Origin: an uncultured Pelagibacteraceae bacterium
GTDB lineage: Bacteria; Pseudomonadota; Alphaproteobacteria; Pelagibacterales; Pelagibacteraceae
Length of the DNA: 64,000 bases
Assembly (NCBI GenBank): GCA_902574705.1
Contig: CACGOM010000001.1
Span: 62,001-126,000, forward strand
Direction of reading: 5' to 3'
Positions 17,148 through 26,228 of this stretch are shown one piece after another. Made by a program: the position numbers and the translations under genes. The notes under the pieces were generated by a model. That model ran no database searches and was not told the DNA's origin. It worked only from the letters and a program-made list of their open reading frames with translations. How positions within the stretch are numbered: the first letter of the stretch is position 1; the number at the start of each line of letters is the position of its first letter.

Positions 17148-17402
17148 ATGAAAACTATCACTGTTTATTCTGGCCCACTATGTAATTTCTGCGAAGCAGC
17201 AAAGAGATTATTAGCAAGAAACAACTTATCTTACAAAGAGATAGATATATCTAAAGAAGCTAGTTTGAGAGATGAAATGATAAAAAAAGCCAATGGAATG
17301 AGAACTATTCCCCAAATATTTTTTGATGATCATCATGTTGGTGGCTATGTTGAATTAAGAGAGCTTGAAAAGAACGGAGAACTTAACAATCTTCTGAAAT
17401 AA
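17148..17402 (+). CDS. grxC: Glutaredoxin (GrxC type) with CNFC active site
   Basis: An 84-residue cytosolic glutaredoxin with active site CNFC (Cys12, Cys15), the cis-Pro motif RTIPQIFFDD and the glutathione-binding GGYVEL segment. It would use glutathione to reduce protein disulfides and ribonucleotide reductase. The classical CPYC is replaced: Asn for Pro and Phe for Tyr, which should change the redox potential or Fe-S binding behaviour. Its stop abuts the msrB stop with no spacer. Confidence 0.93.
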   Translation: MKTITVYSGPLCNFCEAAKRLLARNNLSYKEIDISKEASLRDEMIKKANGMRTIPQIFFDDHHVGGYVELRELEKNGELNNLLK

Positions 17403-17774
17403 TTAATTCTTAGCTTTAAAAACTAAGCACAAACCGTTATTGCAATATCTTTTGCCAGTAGGCTTGGGTCCATCATCAAATATATGTCCATGGTGGCCAC
17501 CACAATTTTTACAATGATATTCTGTTCTTGCGTAACCTAACAAATAATCTGTTTTTGTTTCAAATACTTCAGGTAAAGATTGATAAAAAGATGGCCATCC
17601 AGATCCACTTTCATATTTAGTATTAGAATTAAATAATTTTACACCACAATTCGCACAATAATATGAGCCTTCCCGTTTCTCATAATTTAATTCACTAGAA
17701 TTAGGAGGTTCCGTACCTTCTTCAAAAAAAACTAGCTTCTGTTCTGCAGTTAAATTTGGATTTTTTTTAGTCAT
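17403..17774 (-). CDS. msrB: Peptide-methionine (R)-S-oxide reductase
   Basis: A 123-residue MsrB that repairs oxidised methionine. Two zinc CxxC pairs are visible (Cys40/43 in YYCANCG and Cys88/91 in YHCKNCGG). SGSGWPSF and HHGHIFDDGPKPTG are the conserved substrate loops, and RYCNNGL holds the catalytic Cys111. An extra Cys follows at residue 115. The gene starts 5 bases after the HDAC-like gene stop, so it could be the tail of that unit. Confidence 0.96.
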   Translation of the reverse strand: MTKKNPNLTAEQKLVFFEEGTEPPNSSELNYEKREGSYYCANCGVKLFNSNTKYESGSGWPSFYQSLPEVFETKTDYLLGYARTEYHCKNCGGHHGHIFDDGPKPTGKRYCNNGLCLVFKAKN

Positions 17775-17779
17775 AAAAA

Positions 17780-18673
17780 TTATATTATTTCAGCACATGA
17801 TTTATGCAACATTGAATGTAATTCGACTAATTTATTAAAATCTTTATTATATCCTCCTCCTAGCACTCCACATAAAGGTATTCTTTTCTTAAAAAAATTA
17901 CTAATTACAATCTGATCTCTAGTTTTTATTCCCTGATCAGTGATTTTCAGTTTTCCCAATCTATCATCAAAGTGAATATCAACTCCTGCTATATAAAATA
18001 CGAAATCAAAACTTTCTTCATTTAGATAGAATAAATATTTTTGTAAAATCTCTAAATACTCTCTATCTTCAAGATTATCCTCTAATTCTACATCTAGATC
18101 ACTTTGAGTCTTTTTTGCTGGATAATTAGATTTACAATGCATACTAAAAGTAAAAACAGAATTATCATCCTTAAAAATTTCTGCCGTCCCGTTTCCTTGG
18201 TGAACATCTAGGTCTATAATTAATATCCTTCTCGCATATCCTTTTTTTTGCAAATATCTGGCACCAACTGCAACATCATTAAAAACACAAAAACCCGCAC
18301 CTTCATTAAAACTAGCATGATGACTTCCTCCTGCTGTATTGCAAGCCAATCCAGAATTGATTGCAAGCTTACTTGCTAGGACTGTGCCACCTGTTGCAAT
18401 AAAAGATCTTTGAACAACACTATCATTTAATGGAAATCCAATTTTCTTTTGACTTAAATTATCTAAAGTTTTATTTTGGATATTTTGTATGTAATCTTTT
18501 GAATGAGCTTCATTTAATGTTTCAAAAGAACATGGTTTAGGAACAATAAAATTTTTTACAATATTTTTTTCTTTAAGATAATTAGCTAATTCACCAAACT
18601 TGTTTATTGGAAACTTATTGTCATCATTAATTTTAGCAACGTAGTTGGGATGATTGACTATGGGTAATTCCAT
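17780..18673 (-). CDS. Histone-deacetylase-family amidohydrolase
   Basis: A 297-residue zinc hydrolase of the HDAC/AcuC/acetylpolyamine amidohydrolase fold. The catalytic pair is GSHHASFNEGAGFCVFND (His118, His119). Zinc ligands lie in DLDVHQGNG (Asp156, His158) and in GVDIHFDDRLG. A GGGYNKDF glycine loop is near the end. In bacteria the family removes acetyl groups from polyamines, acetoin-pathway proteins or small acetyl-amides; the substrate cannot be told here. Its ATG overlaps the 2-hydroxyacid dehydrogenase stop by one base. Confidence 0.92.
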   Translation of the reverse strand: MELPIVNHPNYVAKINDDNKFPINKFGELANYLKEKNIVKNFIVPKPCSFETLNEAHSKDYIQNIQNKTLDNLSQKKIGFPLNDSVVQRSFIATGGTVLASKLAINSGLACNTAGGSHHASFNEGAGFCVFNDVAVGARYLQKKGYARRILIIDLDVHQGNGTAEIFKDDNSVFTFSMHCKSNYPAKKTQSDLDVELEDNLEDREYLEILQKYLFYLNEESFDFVFYIAGVDIHFDDRLGKLKITDQGIKTRDQIVISNFFKKRIPLCGVLGGGYNKDFNKLVELHSMLHKSCAEII

Positions 18674-19626
18674 TAGTTTTCTATTAATCTAATAGGCTGT
18701 CCTTCAACACATGCCTCTAAATTTTCAATCATTTGAGTGTAGAATATTTTATAATTTTCTGCTGTTACATAACCAAGATGTGGAAGAATTAGTGCGTTTT
18801 GAACAAATCTTAATTTATGCCCTTCTGGTAAAGGTTCTTTTTCATAAACATCAATTCCAGCACCAGCAATTACATTGGTTGATAATGCAATTATTAAATC
18901 ATCCTCATTTACTATGGGTCCACGTGATGTATTAATTAAAAACGCCGTTTTTTTCATTTTATCAAATTCTTTTATAGTAATACAATCTTTATATCTTTCT
19001 CCACCTTGAACATGCATAGAGATAAAGTCTGAATTTTTAATTAAATCTTCTTTGGAAGATGGTAACACTTCTAATTCAGTACATTTATTTAAATCAAGAT
19101 TTTCACTCCATGCAATTACCTGCATGCCAAAAGCTTTTGCTATTTTAGCGACTTGTGATCCAACTCTTCCTAATCCAATAAGTCCTAATATTTTTCCTTT
19201 TAATTCTACTCCTACAGTAGTTTGCCAATACCCTTGGTACATATTGTCTATTTCGGTTTTTAAATTTCTGGCCAACCCAAGTATCAAAGCCCATGTTAAC
19301 TCACACGTTGGATGAGCATTTATCTCAGTTCCAGAAACAATTATTTTTCTTTTCTTTGCGGCATTAAGATCTATAGCTTTATTTCTCATTCCACTTGTAA
19401 TTATATATTTTAAGTCTTTAAGATTATTAATTAAATTAGATGTTATTTTTGTTCTTTCCCTCATAATTAATAAAGCTTCGTATTTTTGTAGATGATTAAT
19501 AGCATCATTTTCATCTATAAATGGTTCGCTAAAAACCTTAATTTCATATTTTCCAGATAATTTTTTAAGATCTAGAAACTCTTGTGAAATATTCTGGTAA
19601 TCATCTAAAATTGCAACTTTAAACAT
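18673..19626 (-). CDS. D-2-hydroxyacid dehydrogenase family protein
   Basis: A 317-residue NAD-dependent dehydrogenase. The Rossmann loop is LIGLGRVGSQVAKIAKAFGM. Catalytic Arg is in INTSRGPIVNEDDL, Glu in DVYEKEPLP, and His in LPHLGYVT. It interconverts a D-2-hydroxy acid and a 2-keto acid. Together with the D-amino-acid oxidoreductase upstream, a path D-amino acid to keto acid to hydroxy acid is plausible (inference). It overlaps the DMT transporter by 8 bases. Confidence 0.93.
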   Translation of the reverse strand: MFKVAILDDYQNISQEFLDLKKLSGKYEIKVFSEPFIDENDAINHLQKYEALLIMRERTKITSNLINNLKDLKYIITSGMRNKAIDLNAAKKRKIIVSGTEINAHPTCELTWALILGLARNLKTEIDNMYQGYWQTTVGVELKGKILGLIGLGRVGSQVAKIAKAFGMQVIAWSENLDLNKCTELEVLPSSKEDLIKNSDFISMHVQGGERYKDCITIKEFDKMKKTAFLINTSRGPIVNEDDLIIALSTNVIAGAGIDVYEKEPLPEGHKLRFVQNALILPHLGYVTAENYKIFYTQMIENLEACVEGQPIRLIEN

Positions 19627-20515
19627 GTTTTTCTTTTTTATTTGAAAGAGTTATACCTGCAACAATAAACATTGCTCCTAATATATGATAAATCATAAAT
19701 TTTTCGTCAAAAAGAATTATCGCCATTACTGATCCGAATACAGGCATAAGATGTAAAAATACACCCGCTCTATTAGCCCCTATAATACTAATTCCTTTTA
19801 TCCAAAAAAAGAATGATGCAAGACCTGGGAAAATGACAACATAAGATAATGTTAAAATAAATGGCTCGCCTACTACAATATGGTTTCCAAAATTCATTTC
19901 TAAGAAATAAATTGGAATTAAAAAAATTAACCCTGTTATAATAACAACCTCAAGTAACGCAATTTGGGAAATTTCATAATTTTTTTTTTTAAGTAAAGCC
20001 GAATATAATGCCCATGCAAACATTCCAGAGGCCATTATCAAGTCTCCTTTATTAAAAGCTAAATTCTTAATAACATTCAAATCGGATTTTGTTATAATAA
20101 ATAGAACGCCTAACAAAGAAAGTATTACTCCATAGATTTGAAACTTATTTGTTTTTTCTATTCCCAGTATCGAAGATATAAACATAATCCAAACTGGAAT
20201 AGTAGAAATCATCAGTACGCCACTAATAACTTGCATGTAATATAAAGAGTAATAAACAGTTGAATTAAAAATTGTAATACTTGTAACTCCCAAAATAATA
20301 AAAAAAATTAAATTTTTAAAAATATAATTTTTTTTGTCCGATATTTCTCTTATTGTAAATGGTAATAGAATTAAGCCTGCAAATAACCATCTATAAAAAT
20401 TTAATGAAAATGGAGGGATATTGTATGTACTTGCTGCTTTACCAACAATAAAATTGCCTGACCAGAAAAGTGTAGTTAAAATTAATAATATATACGCTAA
20501 GTTATTTTTATTCAC
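19619..20515 (-). CDS. EamA/DMT-superfamily transporter
   Basis: A 298-residue inner-membrane protein with ten hydrophobic helices in two EamA repeats (roughly 7-140 and 150-295). LFWSGNFIVGKAAS near the N-terminus is typical of the family. It sits between the FAD oxidoreductase and the hydroxyacid dehydrogenase with spacings of 4 and -8 bases, so it likely moves a substrate or product of those enzymes. Confidence 0.9.
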   Translation of the reverse strand: MNKNNLAYILLILTTLFWSGNFIVGKAASTYNIPPFSLNFYRWLFAGLILLPFTIREISDKKNYIFKNLIFFIILGVTSITIFNSTVYYSLYYMQVISGVLMISTIPVWIMFISSILGIEKTNKFQIYGVILSLLGVLFIITKSDLNVIKNLAFNKGDLIMASGMFAWALYSALLKKKNYEISQIALLEVVIITGLIFLIPIYFLEMNFGNHIVVGEPFILTLSYVVIFPGLASFFFWIKGISIIGANRAGVFLHLMPVFGSVMAIILFDEKFMIYHILGAMFIVAGITLSNKKEKHV

Positions 20516-20519
20516 AAAA

Positions 20520-21767
20520 TTATGAAAATCTAATTGATCTGTAAGGTTCTAAATCTAAGTTAGTTTTTTCATCCGCAATCATTTTAGATATTATTTTGCC
20601 TGAAATAGCTCCCAATGTCCAGCCAAGATGGTGATGACCAAATGAATAATATATATTTTTATAATTTTTTGATGGACCTATTACTGGTAAAAAATCTGGC
20701 AAAGTTGGTCTAAAACCCAGCCATTCATCTTCATGATCTTCATTTTTGGGAATTCCATCTATCATATCTTTAGCATTTAATATTAAATTCTTTACTCTAG
20801 ACTTTGAAAGTGGGTTATTTAATCCTCCAAATTCAACAGTCCCAACTACTCTTAGTCCTTGTTCCATTGGTGTAATTCCAAATCCTCTATCGGACCATAC
20901 AACAGGTCTTGATAAAAGTTTTTCATGGTTCTTGAAATGCACATGATAACCACGTTCAGTATCAAGTGGAATTTTTTCGTGTAATTGGTCAGTTAATCTC
21001 TTTGAAAAGGCTCCACATGCAATAATTAGTTTATCAAACAAAAATCTTTGGGCTTCGGATCTTAAGACAGGATTTTGATCATCGAAATCTAAATCTTGAA
21101 TATTTAATTTTAAAAATTTTCCCCCTTTTTCCAAAAAATTTTCAAATAATTTTAATAAAATTTTCTTTGGATTTCTTGCATGACGTGCGTATTTATAAAA
21201 TACACCGCCGTGATAAAAAGGCTTTATATTTGGTTCAAGATCGTGAATCTCTTTTTTTGTTAAAATTTGTTGATCAATTCCAAGTTCTTTTCTTATATTA
21301 ATTTCTAAATCTCTGCTTTTAAGACCTTTTTTTTCCCATACATATATAATACCATTATTTACAACTAGACCGTCTAAATCAATATCTTGAAACAATTCAT
21401 CGAATGCATCTAAAGATAAATTTAACATTTGATGCATATATTTTGCTGTATGCATCATTTTTTTTTTTGAAGAATTCAAAACAAACTTAGTGAACCAAGG
21501 GATCATTTTTGGAATATAATTCCATTTAAGAGCCAAAGGTCCACGACTACTTAAAAGCATAGCAGGTACGTCAGATAAAATATCAGTTCTATTTAATTGG
21601 AGTGATGCATATGGAGAAAAATGACCAGCATTTCCATAGGAGGCGGCATTTCCTGGTTCATCCCTATCAAATAAGGTTACGTTAAAACCTTTTTTTTGGA
21701 GAAACAAAGCTGTACATACGCCTTGTATACCCGCTCCTATTATTGCTATTCTTTCTTTTCTGAGCAT
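20520..21767 (-). CDS. FAD-dependent D-amino-acid dehydrogenase-like oxidoreductase
   Basis: A 415-residue DadA-family flavoprotein. The dinucleotide-binding motif IIGAGIQGVCTALFLQKKG is at residues 8-26, followed by LFDRDEPGNAASYGNAG. FRPTLPDFLPVIGPSKNYKNI near the C-terminus is typical of DadA. It deaminates D-amino acids (or a related amine) and passes electrons to the respiratory chain. It is the first gene of a four-gene unit with its own promoter. A glycine or sarcosine oxidase subtype cannot be excluded. Confidence 0.88.
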   Translation of the reverse strand: MLRKERIAIIGAGIQGVCTALFLQKKGFNVTLFDRDEPGNAASYGNAGHFSPYASLQLNRTDILSDVPAMLLSSRGPLALKWNYIPKMIPWFTKFVLNSSKKKMMHTAKYMHQMLNLSLDAFDELFQDIDLDGLVVNNGIIYVWEKKGLKSRDLEINIRKELGIDQQILTKKEIHDLEPNIKPFYHGGVFYKYARHARNPKKILLKLFENFLEKGGKFLKLNIQDLDFDDQNPVLRSEAQRFLFDKLIIACGAFSKRLTDQLHEKIPLDTERGYHVHFKNHEKLLSRPVVWSDRGFGITPMEQGLRVVGTVEFGGLNNPLSKSRVKNLILNAKDMIDGIPKNEDHEDEWLGFRPTLPDFLPVIGPSKNYKNIYYSFGHHHLGWTLGAISGKIISKMIADEKTNLDLEPYRSIRFS

Positions 21768-21792
21768 GGCGCAACTTACAAAAAATCAAATA

Positions 21793-21801
21793 TTTATATC
21801 A
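21793..21801 (-). promoter_or_regulatory. Extended -10 promoter of the dadA-like unit
   Basis: TGATATAAA on the minus strand lies about 26 bases before the dadA-like ATG, giving a leader near 20 bases. It has the same TGATATAA core as the lysE promoter in this window. Confidence 0.5.
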
Positions 21802-21845
21802 GATGACAAATTGATCCTGTTGGGAAATGTAAATTGGTGTTTAAG

Positions 21846-22970
21846 TTAACTAATTATCTCACGTGAGTAAATTCTAGCACTCATAACTATTCCAAGAGCA
21901 ATCATCATAGATAGCATTGAAGATCCGCCATATGACATGATTGGTAGAGGTGAACCAACTATAGGAAGCATACCTAATACCATTAACATATTTACTGAAA
22001 TATAAAAAAATATTGATATTGCAAAACCATAGCAGAAAAACTTTCCAAAATAATTTCTTGAGTTAGATCCTATAATAATAATTCTAAAAATTATAAATGC
22101 GTATAAGATTAAAAGTAGAACAGATCCTACAAATCCAAATTCCTCTGAAAATAGTGTAAATATAAAATCTGTATGCTTTTCTGGTAAGAAATCTAAATAA
22201 CCTTGTGTACCTTTTAAAAAACCTTTTCCAGTTAAACCTCCTGATCCAACAGCTATTTTTGATTGAATAATTTGATAACCAGCTCCTAATGGATCTCTAT
22301 CAGGATTTATAAAAGTTAGAATTCTTGATTTCTGATAGGGTTTTAACATTGATATAACAAATGGAAAGGAAATGACTAAGCCTAAAAAAGAATAAACAAT
22401 ATATTTAATGTTTATTCCAGCAAGCCAAATAACAGCGATACCACTCAAAGCAATAAGCACAGAAGTTCCTAGATCTGGTTGACTTAAAACTAATAAGATT
22501 GGAACGATCAATATTATAAAAGGGATTACAAATTTTTTAATTGTATTAACGGCATCAGGTTGAACTCTATGATAATATCTAGCAAGGAAAATAATTATTG
22601 CTATTTTCATTAATTCTGAAGGTTGAAGATTTATAAAATATAAATTTATCCATCTCTGAGAACCTTGAACGGTAGTTCCAAAAAAGGTTGCAGCAATTAG
22701 TAATAACAAAATTATAAAATAAAAAAATATGCTAAATGAGAAATAATATTTAATATTAATAAATGATAAAAAGATCATTAAGGAAAAAAAAACTCCAAAT
22801 CTTAAAGCATGATTAAAACTATGGTAAAAATTTCCATCACTTATGTCAGTAGAGTACATCGCTATAACACTTACAAGACCTAAAAGTATAACTGAAATCA
22901 ATAAATAAAAATCCATCGATTTTATTTTTTGAAAAAAAGATATCTCTCCAAATGAACTATAACTTTTCAT
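21846..22970 (-). CDS. rodA: Rod-shape peptidoglycan glycosyltransferase RodA
   Basis: A SEDS-family polymerase of 374 residues with about ten membrane helices. PSELMKIAIIIFLARYYH, QPDLGTSVLIALSGIAV and LPEKHTDFIFTLFSEEFGFVG (catalytic Asp region) are the family signatures, and PIVGSPLPIMSYGGSSML closes the protein. It polymerises glycan strands for cell elongation with the adjacent PBP2, which it overlaps by four bases. It is the last gene of the mreBCD-mrdA-rodA unit. Confidence 0.96.
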   Translation of the reverse strand: MKSYSSFGEISFFQKIKSMDFYLLISVILLGLVSVIAMYSTDISDGNFYHSFNHALRFGVFFSLMIFLSFINIKYYFSFSIFFYFIILLLLIAATFFGTTVQGSQRWINLYFINLQPSELMKIAIIIFLARYYHRVQPDAVNTIKKFVIPFIILIVPILLVLSQPDLGTSVLIALSGIAVIWLAGINIKYIVYSFLGLVISFPFVISMLKPYQKSRILTFINPDRDPLGAGYQIIQSKIAVGSGGLTGKGFLKGTQGYLDFLPEKHTDFIFTLFSEEFGFVGSVLLLILYAFIIFRIIIIGSNSRNYFGKFFCYGFAISIFFYISVNMLMVLGMLPIVGSPLPIMSYGGSSMLSMMIALGIVMSARIYSREIIS

Positions 22971-24880
22971 GATAATATTATTTTATTATTGCTAATTTTT
23001 TCTCTTTCCTCGTGTCTATCAATTATTTTTTTAAATAATTTTTTCGCAATTGGTGCTGCTGCTGAACTTCCTGAACCTCCATGTTCAACAAGCACAGTCA
23101 TTGCATATCTTGGATTTTTGTAAGGGCCAAATGCTATATACCAAGCATGGTCTCTTTCTTTATACGGAATTTGCTCAAGCTTTCTATCTTGCTCCCTTTC
23201 AGCTTCAGTAATTCTTTTTACTTGTGCGGTTCCTGTTTTGCCGGCAAATTGATATTTAGGATCCTCAATTCTAGACGAATAAGAAGTTCCATAAACTTCA
23301 TTTGTTGACTTAAACATTGCATCTAAGACAAATTTAATATTTTCTTTATTTCTTACTAATGATGGGTAATTCGAGGGCATATCATAATCTTGATTGCCCT
23401 CCATTTCTTTTTTAATTAGCTCAATGTTTTTTTTATTTGGGATTAATGTTGGATAAATTTTGTTACCACCATTTGCCAGTTGTGCTGTCATTAAAGTTAA
23501 TTGAATAGGTGTACTTTGAATATATCCTTGGCCTATTCCTGTAATTAAAGTTTCACCTAAATACCAATTTTGTCCAATAGCTTCTTTTTTCCACTTTGTT
23601 GATGGAAAAACACCTTCTTTTTCATTTTCAAAGAAATTTTTTAGAACAATGTCTCCAAGTCCAAACCTTCTAGCGGTTTCGTTTAGTCTGTCAACGCCAA
23701 GCAATCTTGCTACTTCATAAAAATAAATATCACATGATTGCTTTATTGCATTTTTTAACGTCATGTACCCATGACCTTTTTTTTTCCAGCAATGAAATTT
23801 TTGTTCATAAAAATCTATACTATCACTACAATATACTTGCATGCTTGGTTTGATTACGTCGTTTTCAAGGGCAGACAAAGCAACTATAGGTTTAATGGTT
23901 GATCCTGGTGAATATAGACCTGAAATTGTTTTATTAATCAATGGCTTAAATGGGTTTGAATTTAAATCCTTCCACTCTTTTAGTCCAATACCATATAAAA
24001 AATCATTTGGATTGAATGAAGGAGAAGAATGCATTGCAATTATTTCTCCTGTATAAATATCCATCACACTAATTGAGCCGGCCTCTCCACTGAGTAATTC
24101 ATTCGCATAGTTTTGTATTTCTGTATCGATAGTAATTCTAAGTGAATTTCCTTGATCACCATTTTGAATCTCTAATTGATTAATTCGCTTTCCATAAGCA
24201 TTAACTTCAAATCTTTGAATGGTATTTGTACCAATTAGTTCCTTTTCAAAAGTTTTTTCTAAACCATTTTTTCCAACTCTTAATCCAGGAACATGTCTTT
24301 CATTTATTATTTCGCTTCTAGATAAATCATCTCTACTCGCGTAGGCAACATAGCCCAATACATGTGAATAACTTTCATTAAAAGGATAATTTCTGCCTAC
24401 AGAAATTACTGGCTTTAAACCAGGTAAATCATAAAGGTAATAATTTATTTTGGAAAATTCATTCCAGGATAAATTATCTGAAATGATAATTGTTTCCCAC
24501 GGTTTTTGTTTTTGTTTTGTTTTATTAATTTTATCAACGTCTTTATCAGAAAGGCTTAATATTTGTTTTACTCTAGTAATTAATACTCTAAAATCTTCAA
24601 CTTGTTCGGGAATTACATGTAGTTCATAAACATCTAAATTGCCAGCTATTGTTTTTCCAAAAAAATCTTTAAATTCTCCTCTTATTGGAGGTAATTTGTT
24701 TTCTCTAATTCTATTTCTATCTGAAAGAGTTAAATATTTTTTATTTTGTTCTACTTGTAAATAAAATAAACGACCGACAATACCAAAAAAAACTACAGCT
24801 TTTGCTGCAGAAGCTATAAACATTCTTCTGTTTATTAAATTAGATTTTCTAACATTCGATCCAATTCCATCTCCCAACAT
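22967..24880 (-). CDS. mrdA: Penicillin-binding protein 2 (elongation transpeptidase)
   Basis: A 637-residue class B PBP. An N-terminal membrane anchor near residues 22-42 precedes a PBP dimer domain. The transpeptidase motifs are SPGSTIKP (SxxK), SCD in KQSCDIYFYE and AGKTGTAQVK. It cross-links peptidoglycan during elongation as the partner of RodA. It abuts the mreD stop directly and overlaps rodA. Confidence 0.96.
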   Translation of the reverse strand: MLGDGIGSNVRKSNLINRRMFIASAAKAVVFFGIVGRLFYLQVEQNKKYLTLSDRNRIRENKLPPIRGEFKDFFGKTIAGNLDVYELHVIPEQVEDFRVLITRVKQILSLSDKDVDKINKTKQKQKPWETIIISDNLSWNEFSKINYYLYDLPGLKPVISVGRNYPFNESYSHVLGYVAYASRDDLSRSEIINERHVPGLRVGKNGLEKTFEKELIGTNTIQRFEVNAYGKRINQLEIQNGDQGNSLRITIDTEIQNYANELLSGEAGSISVMDIYTGEIIAMHSSPSFNPNDFLYGIGLKEWKDLNSNPFKPLINKTISGLYSPGSTIKPIVALSALENDVIKPSMQVYCSDSIDFYEQKFHCWKKKGHGYMTLKNAIKQSCDIYFYEVARLLGVDRLNETARRFGLGDIVLKNFFENEKEGVFPSTKWKKEAIGQNWYLGETLITGIGQGYIQSTPIQLTLMTAQLANGGNKIYPTLIPNKKNIELIKKEMEGNQDYDMPSNYPSLVRNKENIKFVLDAMFKSTNEVYGTSYSSRIEDPKYQFAGKTGTAQVKRITEAEREQDRKLEQIPYKERDHAWYIAFGPYKNPRYAMTVLVEHGGSGSSAAAPIAKKLFKKIIDRHEEREKISNNKIILS

Positions 24881-25381
24881 TTATGTACCCATAGGTTTTA
24901 GATAGTTGAACATTCTAGCAAATAAAAAATATAATAAAAACGTGAATGTTATATTTACAATAATTTCAAAAAAATTTATTTCAATTGAAAATACAAAACT
25001 CAAGATTAATGAATTTACAGAATTTGCAAATAAAATTGCAACAAGAAATACTAATGAGTCTTTATAAATACTTGGCCTTAAAGTTATATTTCTTAAATAA
25101 GCAGCAAAACCAATTATAGTTAAGTATATAAATGAACTTACTCCAATAGGATAACCTATGGTTACATCATTTAAAATCCCTGCAATAAATATTAATCCAT
25201 TTCCTATTTGGTCTGGATCTTTTAAGCTCCAATAAAAGATAATAATAAAAGGTAAGTTGAAAGATAATACTCCAACATTTGAAAAATCGATATCAAATTC
25301 ATTCAATACTGAAAAATATAATAATATTAGAGGTAAATATTTTAGGAATTTATTCTTAAAACTTGATGTCTTTTGAACCAT
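24881..25381 (-). CDS. mreD: Rod-shape-determining protein MreD
   Basis: A 166-residue integral membrane protein with five or six hydrophobic helices and little sequence conservation. It is identified mainly by position between mreC and mrdA and by hydropathy. PDQIGNGLIFIAGILNDV matches the conserved MreD segment. Its ATG overlaps the mreC stop by one base. Confidence 0.9.
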   Translation of the reverse strand: MVQKTSSFKNKFLKYLPLILLYFSVLNEFDIDFSNVGVLSFNLPFIIIFYWSLKDPDQIGNGLIFIAGILNDVTIGYPIGVSSFIYLTIIGFAAYLRNITLRPSIYKDSLVFLVAILFANSVNSLILSFVFSIEINFFEIIVNITFTFLLYFLFARMFNYLKPMGT

Positions 25382-26223
25382 TATTCTTTTATGACTCCAA
25401 TAGATTGAATTTTTACATATGATAATTGTGACAAATCAGAAAAAAATTGAACACCTAAATTTTCAATTTTATTATTTATTTTACCAATAGGTAAACCTGC
25501 CCTAAAGGTTCCACCTAATCCTGATGTATAGACAAAAGAATTATTAACTAAATTGAGTTCATCTTTTGAGTATTTTATAATACCATAATCTTTACCAGTT
25601 CCACTTAGTATTGATTGAAAACCTCCAGGTTCAATTACAACTGGTATGTTGCTGTTTAAATCTGAAATTAATATAGCTCTAGAAGTTGTATAATTTACTT
25701 CAATCACCTGTCCAACAAGATAGTTCTTTTCAAGAACTACCATGCCTATTTTAACTTCATCTTTGCTCCCTTTATTCAAGATTATTGATTTAAGAAACTT
25801 TCCATCTTTGTCTATTAAAACCTTAGATAAAATTGATTCAGAAGTCCTTACATCATCTCCTACAATTTCTTTCAATCTTTTATTCTCATTTTCAAGGTAC
25901 TTATAATTTAAATTATTATTGTTTAGTTGATCAATTTTTTCTTTTAAAATTTGATTTTCTTTATAAACATTAAAATAATCTTGTAAAAAATTAACTGACT
26001 CACTAAATTTTTTTTCGGGGTAACTTACTAATGCAGAAAGTCGATATGTTGCTTCATTTACTCCAATCTTAATATATTTTATTCCAACAAAATTAAGGTT
26101 TGATAAAAAAATTAAAAAAATTGAAAATATAATTAATGCTAATAAAGAAAATTGTTGCTTATTGCTCTTTTTTAGAAAGGCAGATCTTATGGCAATTATA
26201 AAGTCATCTCTGCCTGATGCCAT
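25381..26223 (-). CDS. mreC: Rod-shape-determining protein MreC
   Basis: A 280-residue bitopic protein: cytoplasmic N-terminus, one helix (about 23-42), a coiled coil around 78-118 (YKENQILKEKIDQLNNNN), then the beta-barrel domain with GMVVLEKNYLVGQVIEV and ILISDLNSNIPVVI. It is a scaffold linking MreB to the periplasmic elongation enzymes. It starts 5 bases after mreB. Confidence 0.95.
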   Translation of the reverse strand: MASGRDDFIIAIRSAFLKKSNKQQFSLLALIIFSIFLIFLSNLNFVGIKYIKIGVNEATYRLSALVSYPEKKFSESVNFLQDYFNVYKENQILKEKIDQLNNNNLNYKYLENENKRLKEIVGDDVRTSESILSKVLIDKDGKFLKSIILNKGSKDEVKIGMVVLEKNYLVGQVIEVNYTTSRAILISDLNSNIPVVIEPGGFQSILSGTGKDYGIIKYSKDELNLVNNSFVYTSGLGGTFRAGLPIGKINNKIENLGVQFFSDLSQLSYVKIQSIGVIKE

Positions 26224-26228
26224 TTATT

